Under the pieces are notes generated by a model. That model was not told where the DNA came from. It saw only the letters and a list, made by a program, of their open reading frames with translations, and ran no database searches. Below, in pieces: positions 54,539 through 64,000 of a stretch of DNA of 64,000 nucleotides. Numbering within the stretch: the stretch's first letter is position 1; every line of letters starts with the position of its first letter. The DNA is from Yamadazyma tenuis (Eukaryota; Ascomycota; Pichiomycetes; Serinales; Debaryomycetaceae), in assembly GCF_029203305.1 (NCBI RefSeq), contig NC_089462.1, positions 1,674,001 through 1,738,000 on the forward strand, in the 5' to 3' direction. Made by a program: the position numbers and the translations under genes.

Positions 54539-57123
54539 ATGGTCTTGGTAACAGATTTCTTCAAGGCCAAAAAACCGGCCGCCAAACGAGTACGCCCCGT
54601 CCCATACCCACTACCACTTTTATCACCCTACTAACATGCCAATTGTAGAAATCCTCTCCCCCACATGAGCTGTTGAACAAAAAACAAAAGCCGGATGCTC
54701 CAGCGCCTGAAATCATAGATCTTGATGATGAGCTACAAATCAAACACGATGACGGTGACGACACCGTCGAGGAGATCAAATCCCCGCCCTATAAATCATC
54801 GCCCCAAAAAGCAGTTGTGAAAAAGTCTCCCAAGAAACCAACTACAAAGGAACAACCTTCACCACCATCTGGCGCCAGCGCCGAAGAGATCTTGGCCTCA
54901 ATTCCTGACGCCGAATTGCCCGACACGTCGGATTCCCAAAAACTCTCTTTTTTTCAGTTGCAACAACGTAAGGCTCAAGCTCCTCAAGCCACCGGGTCTG
55001 TCGATATCCCCGAAGCAAAACCCCATTGCTTATCAGGACTCACGATGGTATTCACGGGCGTGTTGCCCAACCTCGAGCGTACAGACGCTGAGAACATCGC
55101 CAAGCGATACGGCGCTAAGGTGCCCAAATCTATTCTGGGTAAAACCAGTGTGGTGGTGATTGGAGACGAGGCTGGGCCGTCGAAAGTGCAGAAAATCAAA
55201 AAGATGCACATTAAGGCCATTTCGGAGGAAGGGTTTCTCCAGCTCTTACGGAGCATGCCAGCAGATGGCGGTTCTGGTGGCGAGGCAGTGAAGGCCAAGA
55301 GGAAGAGAGAGGAAGAGGAAAGTAGAATTATACAAGAAGCTGAAGCCGAAGAAGAACAAGAACGAGCTCGCCAGCAACAGGCCAAGATCCAACACGTTCC
55401 ACCGTCCGTCAGCAAGCATCTGTCACGTCTCCCGGCGGAGCCTGTTCGGGAGATCTCCAATGACGACAAATTATGGACCACCAAGTACGCACCCACGTCA
55501 ACTCTTCAGCTCTGCGGCAACAAAGGCCAGGTCAACAAGTTGCGTCTGTGGTTGCTCCACTGGTTCGATAACGCAAAGAACGACTTCAAGGACCCGGGGG
55601 CCGATGGGCTGGGGGTTTTCCGTGCTTGTTTGATCAGTGGTCCTCCCGGTATAGGCAAAACCACGGCTGCGCACCTCATCGCCGAGGACTTGGGGTTTGA
55701 CGTGTTGGAGAAGAACGCATCGGACGTGCGGTCCAAGTCTTTGTTGAACCTGGACATCAAGAGCGTATTGAACAACACGTCGGTGATGGGATTCTTCCAG
55801 AACCGACATGCTGACGTTCACCAGGAAAACGAGAGACGCTTCTGCCTCATTATGGATGAAGTCGACGGGATGTCATCCGGTGACCACGGCGGGGCCGGGG
55901 CGTTGTCACAGTTCTGCCGTATCACCAAGATGCCCATGATCTTGATCTGTAACGATAAGTCGTTACCCAAGATGAGGACGTTTGACCGGGTAACGTACGA
56001 CCTTGCGTTCAGACGCCCGAGCGAAAACGAGGTCAAGGCTCGGATCATGACCATATGCCACAGGGAGAAGATCAAGATCGACCCGCTGATTATTGGCCAG
56101 TTGGTGCAAACCACCAACAACGACATTCGGCAGATGATCAATTTGCTCTCGACCGTATCCAAAACCCAGAAAACCATCGGGGCCGAGCAGAGCAAGGACT
56201 TTTCCAAGTCCTGGCAGAAACAGACGGTGTTGAAGCCGTTTGACATAGTTGGTAAGTTACTCAACGGGCAGATCTACTCACCGCACTCCAACCACACGTT
56301 GAACGACAAAATCGACTTGTACTTCAACGACATCGACTTCACGCCGTTGATGGTCCAGGAGAACTACTTGTACACACGGCCCAGTAACTGCCGTGATGAT
56401 AGTGACCACTTGCGGCGGGTAGCCCAGGCAGCAGACGACATTAGTGCCAGCGATCGCATAAACTCATTGATTCGGTCCAGTGAACAGCAGTGGAGTTTAT
56501 TACCGTTCCACGCGGTGATGTCGTCGGTCAAGCCGTCGCGGGAAGTCGCAGGTAACATCAGTCAGAGAATCAACTTTGCCGGGTGGTTGGGGCAAAACTC
56601 CAAGCAGATGAAGTACCAACGGCTCCTCCAAGAATTGCAATACCACACCCGGCTCAGAACTTCCACCGACAAAAAGGAGTTGCGGTTGGAGTACGTACCG
56701 CTCTTGGCTAAACGGCTTGCCGGGCCCATTGTCTCCCAGGGTGAAAATGGTATCCAACCGTGCATAGACGTGATGGACTACTACTTTTTGACCCGAGAAG
56801 ATTGGGACACCATTCTCGATTTCGGCGTGGGTGCGGCCAAGGGCGAAGCCGTGCTCAAGAAAATCCCCACCAAGGTCAAGACCGCCTTCACCCGTACGTA
56901 TAATTCATCTACTCATCCAATAGCCATCTACAAGACTGGGAATTCGGTGGGGACCACCAAGAGTACGGCCAGCACCGTGGATTACGAGGACGTGATTCAA
57001 GATGACACGCTTAAGGATGATGATGATACCGAAGAAAAGGACGACTCGAAGTTCGACTCCAAGAAAGATAAGCTTATCAAGGAAGTCAAGCCTAAGAAGG
57101 GCGCAAAAAGACTGAAAAAATAG
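54539..57123 (+). CDS. RFC1: Replication factor C large subunit Rfc1, one intron
   Basis: Exon 1 (54539-54589) encodes 17 residues, MVLVTDFFKAKKPAAKR, with a PCNA-binding box (xxVTDFF). Exon 2 starts at 54649; the join is in phase 0. The protein is 841 residues (Sc Rfc1 861). Domains: BRCT (about 155-235), AAA+ ATPase with Walker A SGPPGIGKTTAAH and Walker B LIMDEVDGM, sensor region, and the RFC1 C-terminal domain (INFAGWLGQNSKQMKYQRLL) and Lys-rich end. Rfc1 loads PCNA on DNA. Without the spliced exon the PIP box would be lost. A CTG at 55609-55611 aligns with Ser in Sc DGSGVFRA. Confidence 0.94.
54590..54648 (+). other. RFC1: Spliceosomal intron of RFC1
   Basis: 59 nt. Donor is GTACGC, an unusual variant of GTATGT; branch TACTAAC (54629-54635) and acceptor TTGTAG are canonical. 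An alternative donor GTAACA at 54548 would cut out the PIP box. Confidence 0.85.
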
Positions 57124-57421
57124 TACAACTTTAGCTAGAATATCGGCTCGCGGTCGCGCAGCGCACATGCAGGCACCCCTCCTTAGAGAAAATTTCTCAC
57201 GAGTGCGAATGCGAATTCAATAAGACTACTTCTAGGAACCACTCGTTGCTTGTAATTGATCGATATATTTGATGCCAACCCTGGAATTGACGTGTCTGTT
57301 CAATCCATTGTTCTTAGTTGTATATTGAGAATCCCTATCCACCAATCTCCCCTGTATCTTTCCAATTCACCTGTTGGAACCCCTATAAAAATAATTTCCA
57401 TTTGTTTCCCTTTAATGATTA

Positions 57422-58762
57422 ATGTCTAATTCCGGCCCCATATTCAATATCCCCACTCGAGGCACCAAGCCCAGCACTAAGTTGCCGTCGTTGACCATCA
57501 GTAGTGAGCCCGCTTCCGGTGGTGACGCCGCCGTGGATGTCAACGGTGGTGAGGATCATAAGAAGCCTCGACGCAAACCTCCTCCAATCGACTTTCTGAG
57601 AATCAACGGGTCCCATTCGTTCAAGGATATGCTGCCGGCACCCTCGCACGACTCGGGCGATGTCGACACCAGCGACGGTAGTACCAGCACCAGCGCCAAG
57701 GCGTACGGCACAACAGAAGGATCTTCCACCTCGCGGTCCTTAAATCAATCATCCTCCTCCGTGTCTACACCCGCTAACTTGATACCAGGACCCGTGAATC
57801 CTGCGGGCCCTCTCAGCCCGTTGTACCAGGAGAAGGATTTATCGGAGTTGATGCCGGACGACTGGCAGATTTTGGCCAACTCGGATCAAATAGTGGAATT
57901 GAATAAACTAGGTGAAGGAAACGGCGGGTCTGTATCCAAATGCCGGCTCCGCAATGGCAACAAGATCTTCGCCATGAAGTTGATCAACACGGACTCAAAC
58001 CCCGATATTCAGAAGCAAATTGTACGAGAATTGCAATACAATCGGCTTGTGAGCAGCGAAAATATTGTCAAATACTACGGGACGTTTTTGATAGAAAACC
58101 AGTCGATGATCGGAATCACCATGGAGTACATGGGAGGCAAGTCACTCGATGCAATCTACAAACGGGTGATTGAAATCGACCCTTCCAATCGGGTAAATGA
58201 GAAAGTCATGGGCAAAATCGCCGAATCGATCCTCAAGGGATTGAACTACTTGCACCAACAAAAGATCATCCATCGGGACATCAAGCCGTCGAACATTCTC
58301 TTGGACTTCCAAGGTAACATCAAATTGTGTGATTTTGGAGTCAGTGGAGAAGTGGTAAACTCATTAGCAACTACTTTTGTGGGCACACAATATTATATGG
58401 CCCCCGAGCGAATCATGGGCAAACCCTACACGGTGAACTGCGACATCTGGTCGTTAGGGTTGACATTACTTGAAGTGTCGACTGGTAAGTTCCCGTTCAC
58501 CAATGTGGATAGTTTGAATACGAATTTGGGACCCATCGAATTGCTCCAGCTCATACTAGAGTACGAGCCCAAATTGGAGGACATCCCACAGGAAAATATC
58601 TTCTGGTCCGACTCGTTTAAAAACTTCATTCACTACTGTTTGATAAAGAATACGGAAGAGAGACCCAGTCCTCGACAAATGTTGCAACATCCATGGATAA
58701 TATCGCAGCAGACGGTGAAGGTAAGAATGGACAAGTTTGTACAGCAGCTCTGGAACTACTGA
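57422..58762 (+). CDS. MKK2: Cell-wall-integrity MAP kinase kinase, Mkk1/Mkk2 type
   Basis: 446 residues: a disordered N-terminus with a basic-then-hydrophobic docking-like motif (RRKPPPIDFLRI, about 50-61) and a kinase domain from about 150. Catalytic Lys186 (FAMKLI), HRD at 284-286 (IIHRDIKPSN), DFG at 304-306, and the MAPKK activation sites Ser314 and Thr318 in VVNSLATTFVGTQYYMAPER. LGPIELLQLILEYEPKLEDIP and IIWS-like ENIFWSDSFKNFI resemble Mkk1/2 and differ from Ste7 and Pbs2. It acts between Bck1 and Mpk1/Slt2. Candida calls its single orthologue MKK2. Confidence 0.9.
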   Translation: MSNSGPIFNIPTRGTKPSTKLPSLTISSEPASGGDAAVDVNGGEDHKKPRRKPPPIDFLRINGSHSFKDMLPAPSHDSGDVDTSDGSTSTSAKAYGTTEGSSTSRSLNQSSSSVSTPANLIPGPVNPAGPLSPLYQEKDLSELMPDDWQILANSDQIVELNKLGEGNGGSVSKCRLRNGNKIFAMKLINTDSNPDIQKQIVRELQYNRLVSSENIVKYYGTFLIENQSMIGITMEYMGGKSLDAIYKRVIEIDPSNRVNEKVMGKIAESILKGLNYLHQQKIIHRDIKPSNILLDFQGNIKLCDFGVSGEVVNSLATTFVGTQYYMAPERIMGKPYTVNCDIWSLGLTLLEVSTGKFPFTNVDSLNTNLGPIELLQLILEYEPKLEDIPQENIFWSDSFKNFIHYCLIKNTEERPSPRQMLQHPWIISQQTVKVRMDKFVQQLWNY

Positions 58763-58914
58763 GCCATTGCAACGAAAGTGTACTAGTGTATATGGATAGC
58801 TTGGGTAATAAAATAGAACTGGTTTTGGGGACACGACCATCAACCGCTTGGGTCGCGAGAAAAAACTTCGCACTGGCCAATCATTCCTAAACTAAATCCT
58901 CTTACTAGACAACA

Positions 58915-59247
58915 ATGCCAGTTCCTTTTGAAGGGTTGATTCCTTACACGATCATGGGCATGTTCTTCGGCTTGGCAGGACATGGGGTTGGCTTCATCAG
59001 ATACTGGGACAACGGTTGGAAAAATGACAGATTCAACTTGGACGAATATGACCAAAAGATGATGCAACGAGACTTTTTATTGACGGGTATAAAACGAGGT
59101 CAAACCAGTGAAGCGGTGGCTCCGGAGCACTTTAAGACTGCCCAGACCGAGTTGCAAAGATACTACACTCCTTACAGAGACCAATTCTTCTCGTTCAGAG
59201 AACGGTTATACAGAGGGTATGTTACTGGCAACTGGGAGTTTGAATGA
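58915..59247 (+). CDS. Complex I subunit, NDUFA1/MWFE-like (NIMM)
   Basis: 110 residues. The N-terminal hydrophobic helix (IPYTIMGMFFGLAGHGVGFIRYW) then MMQRDFLLTGIKRGQ corresponds to the MWFE/NDUFA1 subunit pattern (single membrane span followed by MERDRRLSG-like motif), including PVPFEGLIPY at the start as in Yarrowia NIMM. Members are accessory subunits of the mitochondrial NADH dehydrogenase membrane arm. It is longer than the usual 70-90 residues because of a C-terminal tail (ERLYRGYVTGNWEFE). Together with IND1 it confirms complex I. Confidence 0.8.
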   Translation: MPVPFEGLIPYTIMGMFFGLAGHGVGFIRYWDNGWKNDRFNLDEYDQKMMQRDFLLTGIKRGQTSEAVAPEHFKTAQTELQRYYTPYRDQFFSFRERLYRGYVTGNWEFE

Positions 59248-59438
59248 TAGCATGTATTTATGGTGTAATATACACACGACAAAATGGCGTAGGACTGACG
59301 ATTGAAACACAGGGAATATCATCTATTGTTTTACTAATGTGAAATTGTTTGAAGACAGACAAGTGCCAATACAAACTACTCTATAGAAATGAACTTAATA
59401 AACGCCAGAGACGTTCTCTCAACTCTGCTTCTGTTTCC

Positions 59439-60596
59439 CTACTTGAAATCCTTGTAGGTCCACTTCTCAGTAATCTTAGGCTTATACTTCGACCTCTTTG
59501 CAACCGGCACCCGGGCCTCTATAAGTCCCTTCTTCTGCAAATTAATCATGCTGCTGTAGAAAAGATTTCCCTCAGCTTTGATATTCTTCATGTTGGAGCT
59601 GAGCTCGTCAGACAATTTCACTTCAAGAGGTGCATCCATAAGATTGTATTTGAACAATCTCTTAGCTGCCTTCTTCTTCTTGGTGACTTTGTCGACGACT
59701 TTGGTGTCCCGGTGTTGCAATTCTTCCAAATCTAACTGTCCGATTTGGTGGATTTGATGCTTCAAGTCCTTGAGTCTGGCTTCCAATTCCACTCGTTTTT
59801 TATGCTTCAACATCCGACCTCGTTTTGTCTTGGTCTTTCTCTTCAACTCAGTGGGTTTGTTGGCAGAGAGCTTAAAGTCATTAGTGTCATTAGCGTGATT
59901 GGGGTCGTTAATTTCGTGGTCGGATTCTTCTTCCTCGTCACTACTTTCGTGTTCTGCCAACATCCGGGCCAACATCTCCTGCCTCTCGATGAGCTGTTGC
60001 CGGTTCAATTCCTTGATCTTCTCGAGGCCAAACTCCTGGTTTACCAACTGTTTCCATGATTCCAACGATGGGTTGTACGATTTTCCTCCGTGTAATTCAC
60101 TGTCTTCAAACTCCAAGGTAATAGGAGCCTCGTCAATCGTCAGAGGCCGGACCTTCTTAGCTTTGGACTTGGCTGGTGGTAGGTTCATAGGATACACGTC
60201 GCGGACCGGCGCTGGCGCGGCAGGTGGTTCGTTCCAGAGGTCTTCGTTTTTGACATTGAGAAGTCCATCCTTATTGACAAGAGCCATCGAGGTGGATCCA
60301 TCAATACGGCCAGATATCTTCATTAACCGGGTGATGGTTCTTCCAGAGGGCTTCTTGTTACGCTCAACTTCCAACGCCGGGATTTTGGACTTATTGGTGA
60401 GGATTTCGGTGGACTTTAACTTCTTAGCGGCTTTGGCAGAAGGCACATCAGAGGGGGTTTCGTCAATCACGAATTCGGCGTCGGTTCCCACGAGCCGTTG
60501 TTTCTCACGGCTCTGTTCAAGGTTGTCCTCAATGTCCTTGATGTCGATGTTCTTGACCCATGACCGTTTGGTCTTTCTGGATGTTTTGCTTCCCAT
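59439..60596 (-). CDS. NOP53: Nucleolar 60S biogenesis factor Nop53 (GLTSCR2)
   Basis: Nop53 recruits the exosome and Mtr4 to pre-60S particles during 5.8S 3' maturation. The 385 residues open with MGSKTSRKTKRSWVKNIDI, an Sc-like start. Internal DIEDNLEQSREKQRLVG and the central block PAPVRDVYPMNLPPAKSKAKKVRPL are family features, and the C-terminus is Lys/Arg-rich (TKTKRGRMLKHKKRVELEARLK). Sc Nop53 is 455. ATG 60596 is used over the in-frame start at 60659, which precedes a low-complexity Ser/His stretch. Confidence 0.9.
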   Translation of the reverse strand: MGSKTSRKTKRSWVKNIDIKDIEDNLEQSREKQRLVGTDAEFVIDETPSDVPSAKAAKKLKSTEILTNKSKIPALEVERNKKPSGRTITRLMKISGRIDGSTSMALVNKDGLLNVKNEDLWNEPPAAPAPVRDVYPMNLPPAKSKAKKVRPLTIDEAPITLEFEDSELHGGKSYNPSLESWKQLVNQEFGLEKIKELNRQQLIERQEMLARMLAEHESSDEEEESDHEINDPNHANDTNDFKLSANKPTELKRKTKTKRGRMLKHKKRVELEARLKDLKHQIHQIGQLDLEELQHRDTKVVDKVTKKKKAAKRLFKYNLMDAPLEVKLSDELSSNMKNIKAEGNLFYSSMINLQKKGLIEARVPVAKRSKYKPKITEKWTYKDFK

Positions 60597-60800
60597 GATG
60601 AAGATGCGATGAGATGAAGAGATGAGATGAGAGTGCGAAAATTTTGAAGAGGCCGACAACTAAGCACCGCGAAATCATGGGCCAAATGGCGCGGGCGCTC
60701 TGGCGGCCCCGCGAAACTTGGTGAAACTGCTGTTTAAATGTACGATACATGGTTCTCTGCCACTATCCAAGAGTGTCTGGGCACCCCTTTTCTTACCCAA

Positions 60801-60872
60801 ACACCCACTGAAAGTCTGATCATTTTCCTAACATTTTCCTGGCCCATACACCCACTGAAAATCTGATCATTT
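60801..60872. repeat. 25-bp direct repeat pair
   Basis: ACACCCACTGAAA(G/A)TCTGATCATTT at 60801-60825 and 60848-60872 differs at one base. Confidence 0.9.
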
Positions 60873-61433
60873 CTACGAGCCCGTTAAACACTGTTCTTTC
60901 CTGGAACCCTCAACTATCAGTAGGATCAAGTAATGAAGTTCTTTTATATATATATATGTATCTGTATCCACTCACACGTGATGCTCATTTGGTACACCAG
61001 CATGGTGAGTCTTATTTTTGTGAATTTCTCACCTCTCAGCCCATTCCGTTGTCGACTGCACAGTTCCAGACTTCAGTACGGTCCAGCGGCTTATAGATAC
61101 CTAGATATCAAGCATGGACTCCCACCCAGAAATCTGTCATAAAATTAGATGCTCCAGGAGGTGCCTATATTTCTGGTGCTTCAATGTGTCTGATCTGCAA
61201 GCAGATGCATAATTGCAACCGTTTTTGGAGAAACGCAGGAAAAACAAACCAAAGGAAGTCGGCTGCAACGTCGCTATTTGTATTATACAAGCTGCCACTA
61301 TATTGTTAATGAGTGGTATATGGATTGTGAGGGTGGTATCACTGGCAATTATTTGAATGCCGACTTAGGGTTTCGTATACAATGTCGTACCCACCACACA
61401 ATACGGTACGAAGTACTGCGGTCCGATATCACC

Positions 61434-61480
61434 ACGCGGGCTTTCCCAACACGGGCTTTCCCAACACAGCCTTTCCCAAC
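61434..61480. repeat. 15-bp tandem repeat in the NOP53/RRM-like gap
   Basis: CACGGGCTTTCCCAA units at about 61435, 61450 and 61465 (last as CACAGCCTTTCCCAA). Confidence 0.9.
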
Positions 61481-62435
61481 ACGGCTCGGAGCCATGGAAA
61501 TTACCCCTTCGGTGCTTACCCCAAGTCTAGCCTATTGACAAATTCCTGGAAACCCTCTCTTATTGGAGAGGGTTGCTCACCGTTTATCTCCATGTGTCAA
61601 GAAATATCAAGGCTTGGGAGGCTTGGGAGGCTTGGGCACTATCTATCAATGCGAGCAATTGACCGATCCGAATAACAAGGCTGCGGTCGGTACCCCGGAT
61701 CTATGGTGAAAGAAATGGAGAGGTTCCGGGTGGCAAATATTTCTTGCGCCGTATCCGTGAAGCGGCTGACACGGGATCTCAACACTCACGGAATCAGGAA
61801 ACAAATACGCAAGAACGACCCGCAAGAACGAGGGTGGGTTACATAATCGCAGAGGCGCGGGCTCAGCTGGAATCCTTCTCAATTGGAGATAGCGGCGACG
61901 GGCGGCGACGGCAATAGCATCTGATCGCGCGCCCTGTGCCTGTCTGGGGTTAACCGGCGCTAATTCCTGGGTTTTAATAGAGACAGGTAACCTGTCAGTG
62001 CATGAACGGAGACGGATGATACAGATGAAATTCAAGCCTCACATACCATTTCTGATAGACCATTCTTAAAATAGCCCCCTTCAAACATTTGTTGGCGGAG
62101 GGCGGTCTTCGGTGGTAACCCCAATGCGGAAAGTCAGACTTGTGTTTGTCAGCCTGACTGATGGCCTCTGTGCATGATGTGTGATGCATGCTTTTACGGT
62201 TTGCATTTGGTATTCGGTTTTCTTGTTAAATACGGCTTAGGGTTTGATGCCGGATTCCGGTGCATACTGTGGACGGTTTTCTTACTAATATGACAAATTA
62301 ACTATAAATACTCTTGACATCCCGATTTTACCAGTGCTTTTGCAACTTGCCAATTGTTTTGTTTACCGTATTAACTCCATGGGTCTTGGTACCTAATCAT
62401 CTTTTTGTTAACCCATCGTCCATCCCCCTTCTTAC

Positions 62436-64000
62436 ATGAAAGAATCTCATAAGCCCAAACACAAACGGATGTCGTCGCCAAAGACCGCTGCCAACCCGTC
62501 CTCCGTCTCCGCGTCAACCAAAGTTTCCCCGGAACACCCCCCACCTTCCACTTCCGGTTCCGGTACCTTGGACTCTCAGTTCATCGACAACATCACCAAT
62601 ATCATCTTCACCCAAACCTCCAATTCCTACTTCCCGCTCGATATCTCGCTATCGTCGGTGTCGGATGAGGTGGCTCAGGTGTTGAAGAAATTTAATTTAC
62701 CCTGTCAAAAACAATTGAGTATCACCAACAAGTCCTTGAGCGATAAACTTGTGCCCCGGTTGGTCAAACTCGACCCGTCCCTCAAGTTGGACTACTCCAA
62801 GTTCATCTCCCACCCGGGCAACTTGTTTGTCAAAAACCTCTCTAAAACCAAGTTGAATCACAGTAAAATGTTCAAGTTCTTTAATTCCCACAGCCTGTAC
62901 CGGTCACTTGGTGAACTCAATATTTTCAACCAGACGTCCACCAACGACGACGACGTGTTTGCCATCTTGCGGTTCGACAACTACCTCGACGTCGAGTTTT
63001 TGTTGACCAAGAAGTTTACTTCTAACCCGTTCCACGTTAACCCGAACTTCCAATTGTACCTCAACAAGTACATTTCGAAGAAACAACGTAAGCTCATCCA
63101 CGAAGAGTTTGACGAGTTCAACAACTACAACAGTCTTGTGCTCGAGAACTTGAGTGGGTTTTTTCCCCCAGGGTTTGAATTTTCGCTTGTTAATTTGCAG
63201 CTGTTTTTCGATAAGTTCCGAATTTTTGGCAACATCCAGATGATCTACTTCCCCGTCAACTTGATCAACGCCAACAGCGACTTTGTGCCGGCAGACTTTG
63301 GTTTCATCAATTTTGAGGTGTCAGAGAACTCCAACCTCAATATCCTTAAATGTGTGTACTATTTGAACCACCTCACGTACGAGGAGTTCAACGACTTTTC
63401 CGAGTCTACCATCGCCCAACACGACTTGACGTCGGACTTTGATGCCAACGGGGCTGGCACCACCAATGGCATCCATATCTCCATTTCCCAGCACAAACAC
63501 AACCATTATTTATACCAATTCTGCCCTACGCTTTTGAGCTTGGCTAACGGGGTTTTGTCTGTCAGCTACATCGACATGGCGTTCCACTCGGCCTTTCTCA
63601 ACAACTTTGCTCGGTACTCCAACTACCAGGAAACCAATATCTACGTCAACAACTTTCCCACGTTATTTGCAAATAATGATGCTCAGTGGGAGCGGTTTTG
63701 GCAGCGGTTTGGGGCCATTAAGCTGGCGAAAATCATCAAGCCCCAGTTCTATGCCAAAGAAGACCAGAGCGTGGGGAAAATTGGGTTTGTGTTTTTTGAG
63801 GACTTTAAGATGGCTTTGAAAGCCATCATCATCACCAACAACAAGTTGGTTAGTATTGACAATCTGAGTTACTTGATCAAAACCAGTTTCGCGCTCCAGA
63901 AGCTCCACCGAGACCGGCGCAAGAAGTCGGGCGACAGCTTGGACCAGCAGCTAGAGGCCCCGGCCCCGTACTACTACGAGTATCCTGAGCGGGATGAAGA
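62436..64000 (+). CDS. RRM-like RNA-binding protein, partial (3' end outside window)
   Basis: The frame is open from ATG 62436 to the window edge, giving 521 residues. A Ser/Pro/Lys-rich head (1-45) precedes helical and beta segments. NLFVKNLS (about 129), MIYFPVNLINANSDF (about 270) and NIYVNNFPTLFANN with KIGFVFFEDFKMALKAI (about 404-465) resemble RNP2 and RNP1 elements of degenerate RRMs, suggesting three or more RRM folds. A charged tail begins near KLHRDRRKK. Orthologue not recognised. A 1.8-kb upstream region suggests complex regulation; the RRM reading rests on pattern. Confidence 0.6.
   Translation, partial: MKESHKPKHKRMSSPKTAANPSSVSASTKVSPEHPPPSTSGSGTLDSQFIDNITNIIFTQTSNSYFPLDISLSSVSDEVAQVLKKFNLPCQKQLSITNKSLSDKLVPRLVKLDPSLKLDYSKFISHPGNLFVKNLSKTKLNHSKMFKFFNSHSLYRSLGELNIFNQTSTNDDDVFAILRFDNYLDVEFLLTKKFTSNPFHVNPNFQLYLNKYISKKQRKLIHEEFDEFNNYNSLVLENLSGFFPPGFEFSLVNLQLFFDKFRIFGNIQMIYFPVNLINANSDFVPADFGFINFEVSENSNLNILKCVYYLNHLTYEEFNDFSESTIAQHDLTSDFDANGAGTTNGIHISISQHKHNHYLYQFCPTLLSLANGVLSVSYIDMAFHSAFLNNFARYSNYQETNIYVNNFPTLFANNDAQWERFWQRFGAIKLAKIIKPQFYAKEDQSVGKIGFVFFEDFKMALKAIIITNNKLVSIDNLSYLIKTSFALQKLHRDRRKKSGDSLDQQLEAPAPYYYEYPERDE

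Larger units (their letters stand above)
60597..62435. promoter_or_regulatory. 1.84-kb gene-free divergent region, NOP53 and RRM-like gene
   Basis: No protein gene is supported. It holds a 25-bp direct repeat (60801 and 60848, ACACCCACTGAAA-TCTGATCATTT), a TATATATATA run near 60945-60955, a 15-bp tandem repeat with CTTTCCCAA (61434-61480), a GGCTTGGGA 9-bp repeat at 61612-61640, a GC-rich segment with many CGG/CCG triplets (61640-61930) and two TTAGGGTTT motifs (61365-61373, 62237-62245). An unannotated RNA gene is possible. Confidence 0.5.

Noticed and set aside
60933..61142. 69-residue plus-strand frame with a hydrophobic start.
   Set aside because: The first residues come from a TATATATATA low-complexity run and no downstream conserved text follows.
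61646..62035. 129-residue minus-strand frame in the NOP53/RRM-like gap.
   Set aside because: It starts at TTG and is composed of Arg/Pro/Ala from the GC-rich repeats; no family.
1..64000. CRISPR arrays, rRNA genes and complete transposons or LTRs.
   Set aside because: None seen: direct repeats here are short minisatellites without spacers, and no LTR-like ends or reverse transcriptase frames occur.

Overview
The window is a gene-dense stretch of nuclear chromosome from an ascomycete yeast of the CUG-Ser1 (CTG) clade. Supporting signs: 44 compact protein genes on both strands, few and small introns with GTATGT-type donors and TACTAAC branch points, complex I genes (IND1, NDUFA1-like) that Saccharomyces lacks, and CTG codons where homologous proteins carry serine rather than leucine (RFC1 55609-55611, MSF1 20909-20911, UGA1 27551-27553). 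Any CTG-encoded residue quoted as Leu should probably be read as Ser. The species cannot be named from this sequence alone. Genes at both ends are cut by the window.

Layout. 1-13600: a partial DDT/WHIM chromatin protein, INO2, a Zn2Cys6 regulator, a divergent DUF1479/sugar-porter pair, MEH1, an AMMECR1 protein, DGK1 and a GPI-type secreted protein. 13653-21388: IND1 and MSS1 (start codons 28 bp apart), RSC4, TAH18, MSF1. 21389-22855: no intact gene, but two different coding relics. 22856-30738: MRPL16, a BLOC1S2-like gene with an intron, ECM15, TBF1, UGA1, a YPR011C-type carrier, a small membrane protein, DPC29. 30739-31731: a decayed LRR-like gene. 31732-43847: VMA7, CHS5, DEP1, NOP12, LAP3, COG4, YTH1, OSM1. 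43918-59247: SPO7, GWT1, an orphan secreted protein, KES1, a transketolase, RPL33 (spliced), RUD3, RFC1 (spliced), MKK1/2, an NDUFA1-like subunit. 59439-64000: NOP53, a 1.8-kb gene-free region, and a partial RRM-like gene.

How genes relate. There are no operons, but themes recur. INO2, DEP1, DGK1, SPO7 and KES1 all act on phospholipid/phosphatidate/sterol homeostasis. IND1, MSS1, MSF1, MRPL16, DPC29, the NDUFA1-like subunit and OSM1 serve mitochondrial or respiratory functions. TBF1 is encoded here, and candidate Tbf1 (AACCCTA) and Cbf1 (CACGTG) sites lie in the RPL33 promoter and in TBF1's own promoter. COG4, RUD3 and CHS5 act in Golgi trafficking; GWT1, CHS5 and MKK1/2 act in cell-wall biogenesis. 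No tRNA, rRNA, CRISPR or intact mobile element was recognised. The features that ordinary annotation explains least are the relics at 21566-22705 and 30975-31614, the ATG-less N-terminal extension of OSM1, the very short divergent IND1/MSS1 promoter, and the long 60597-62435 gap with two TTAGGGTTT motifs.
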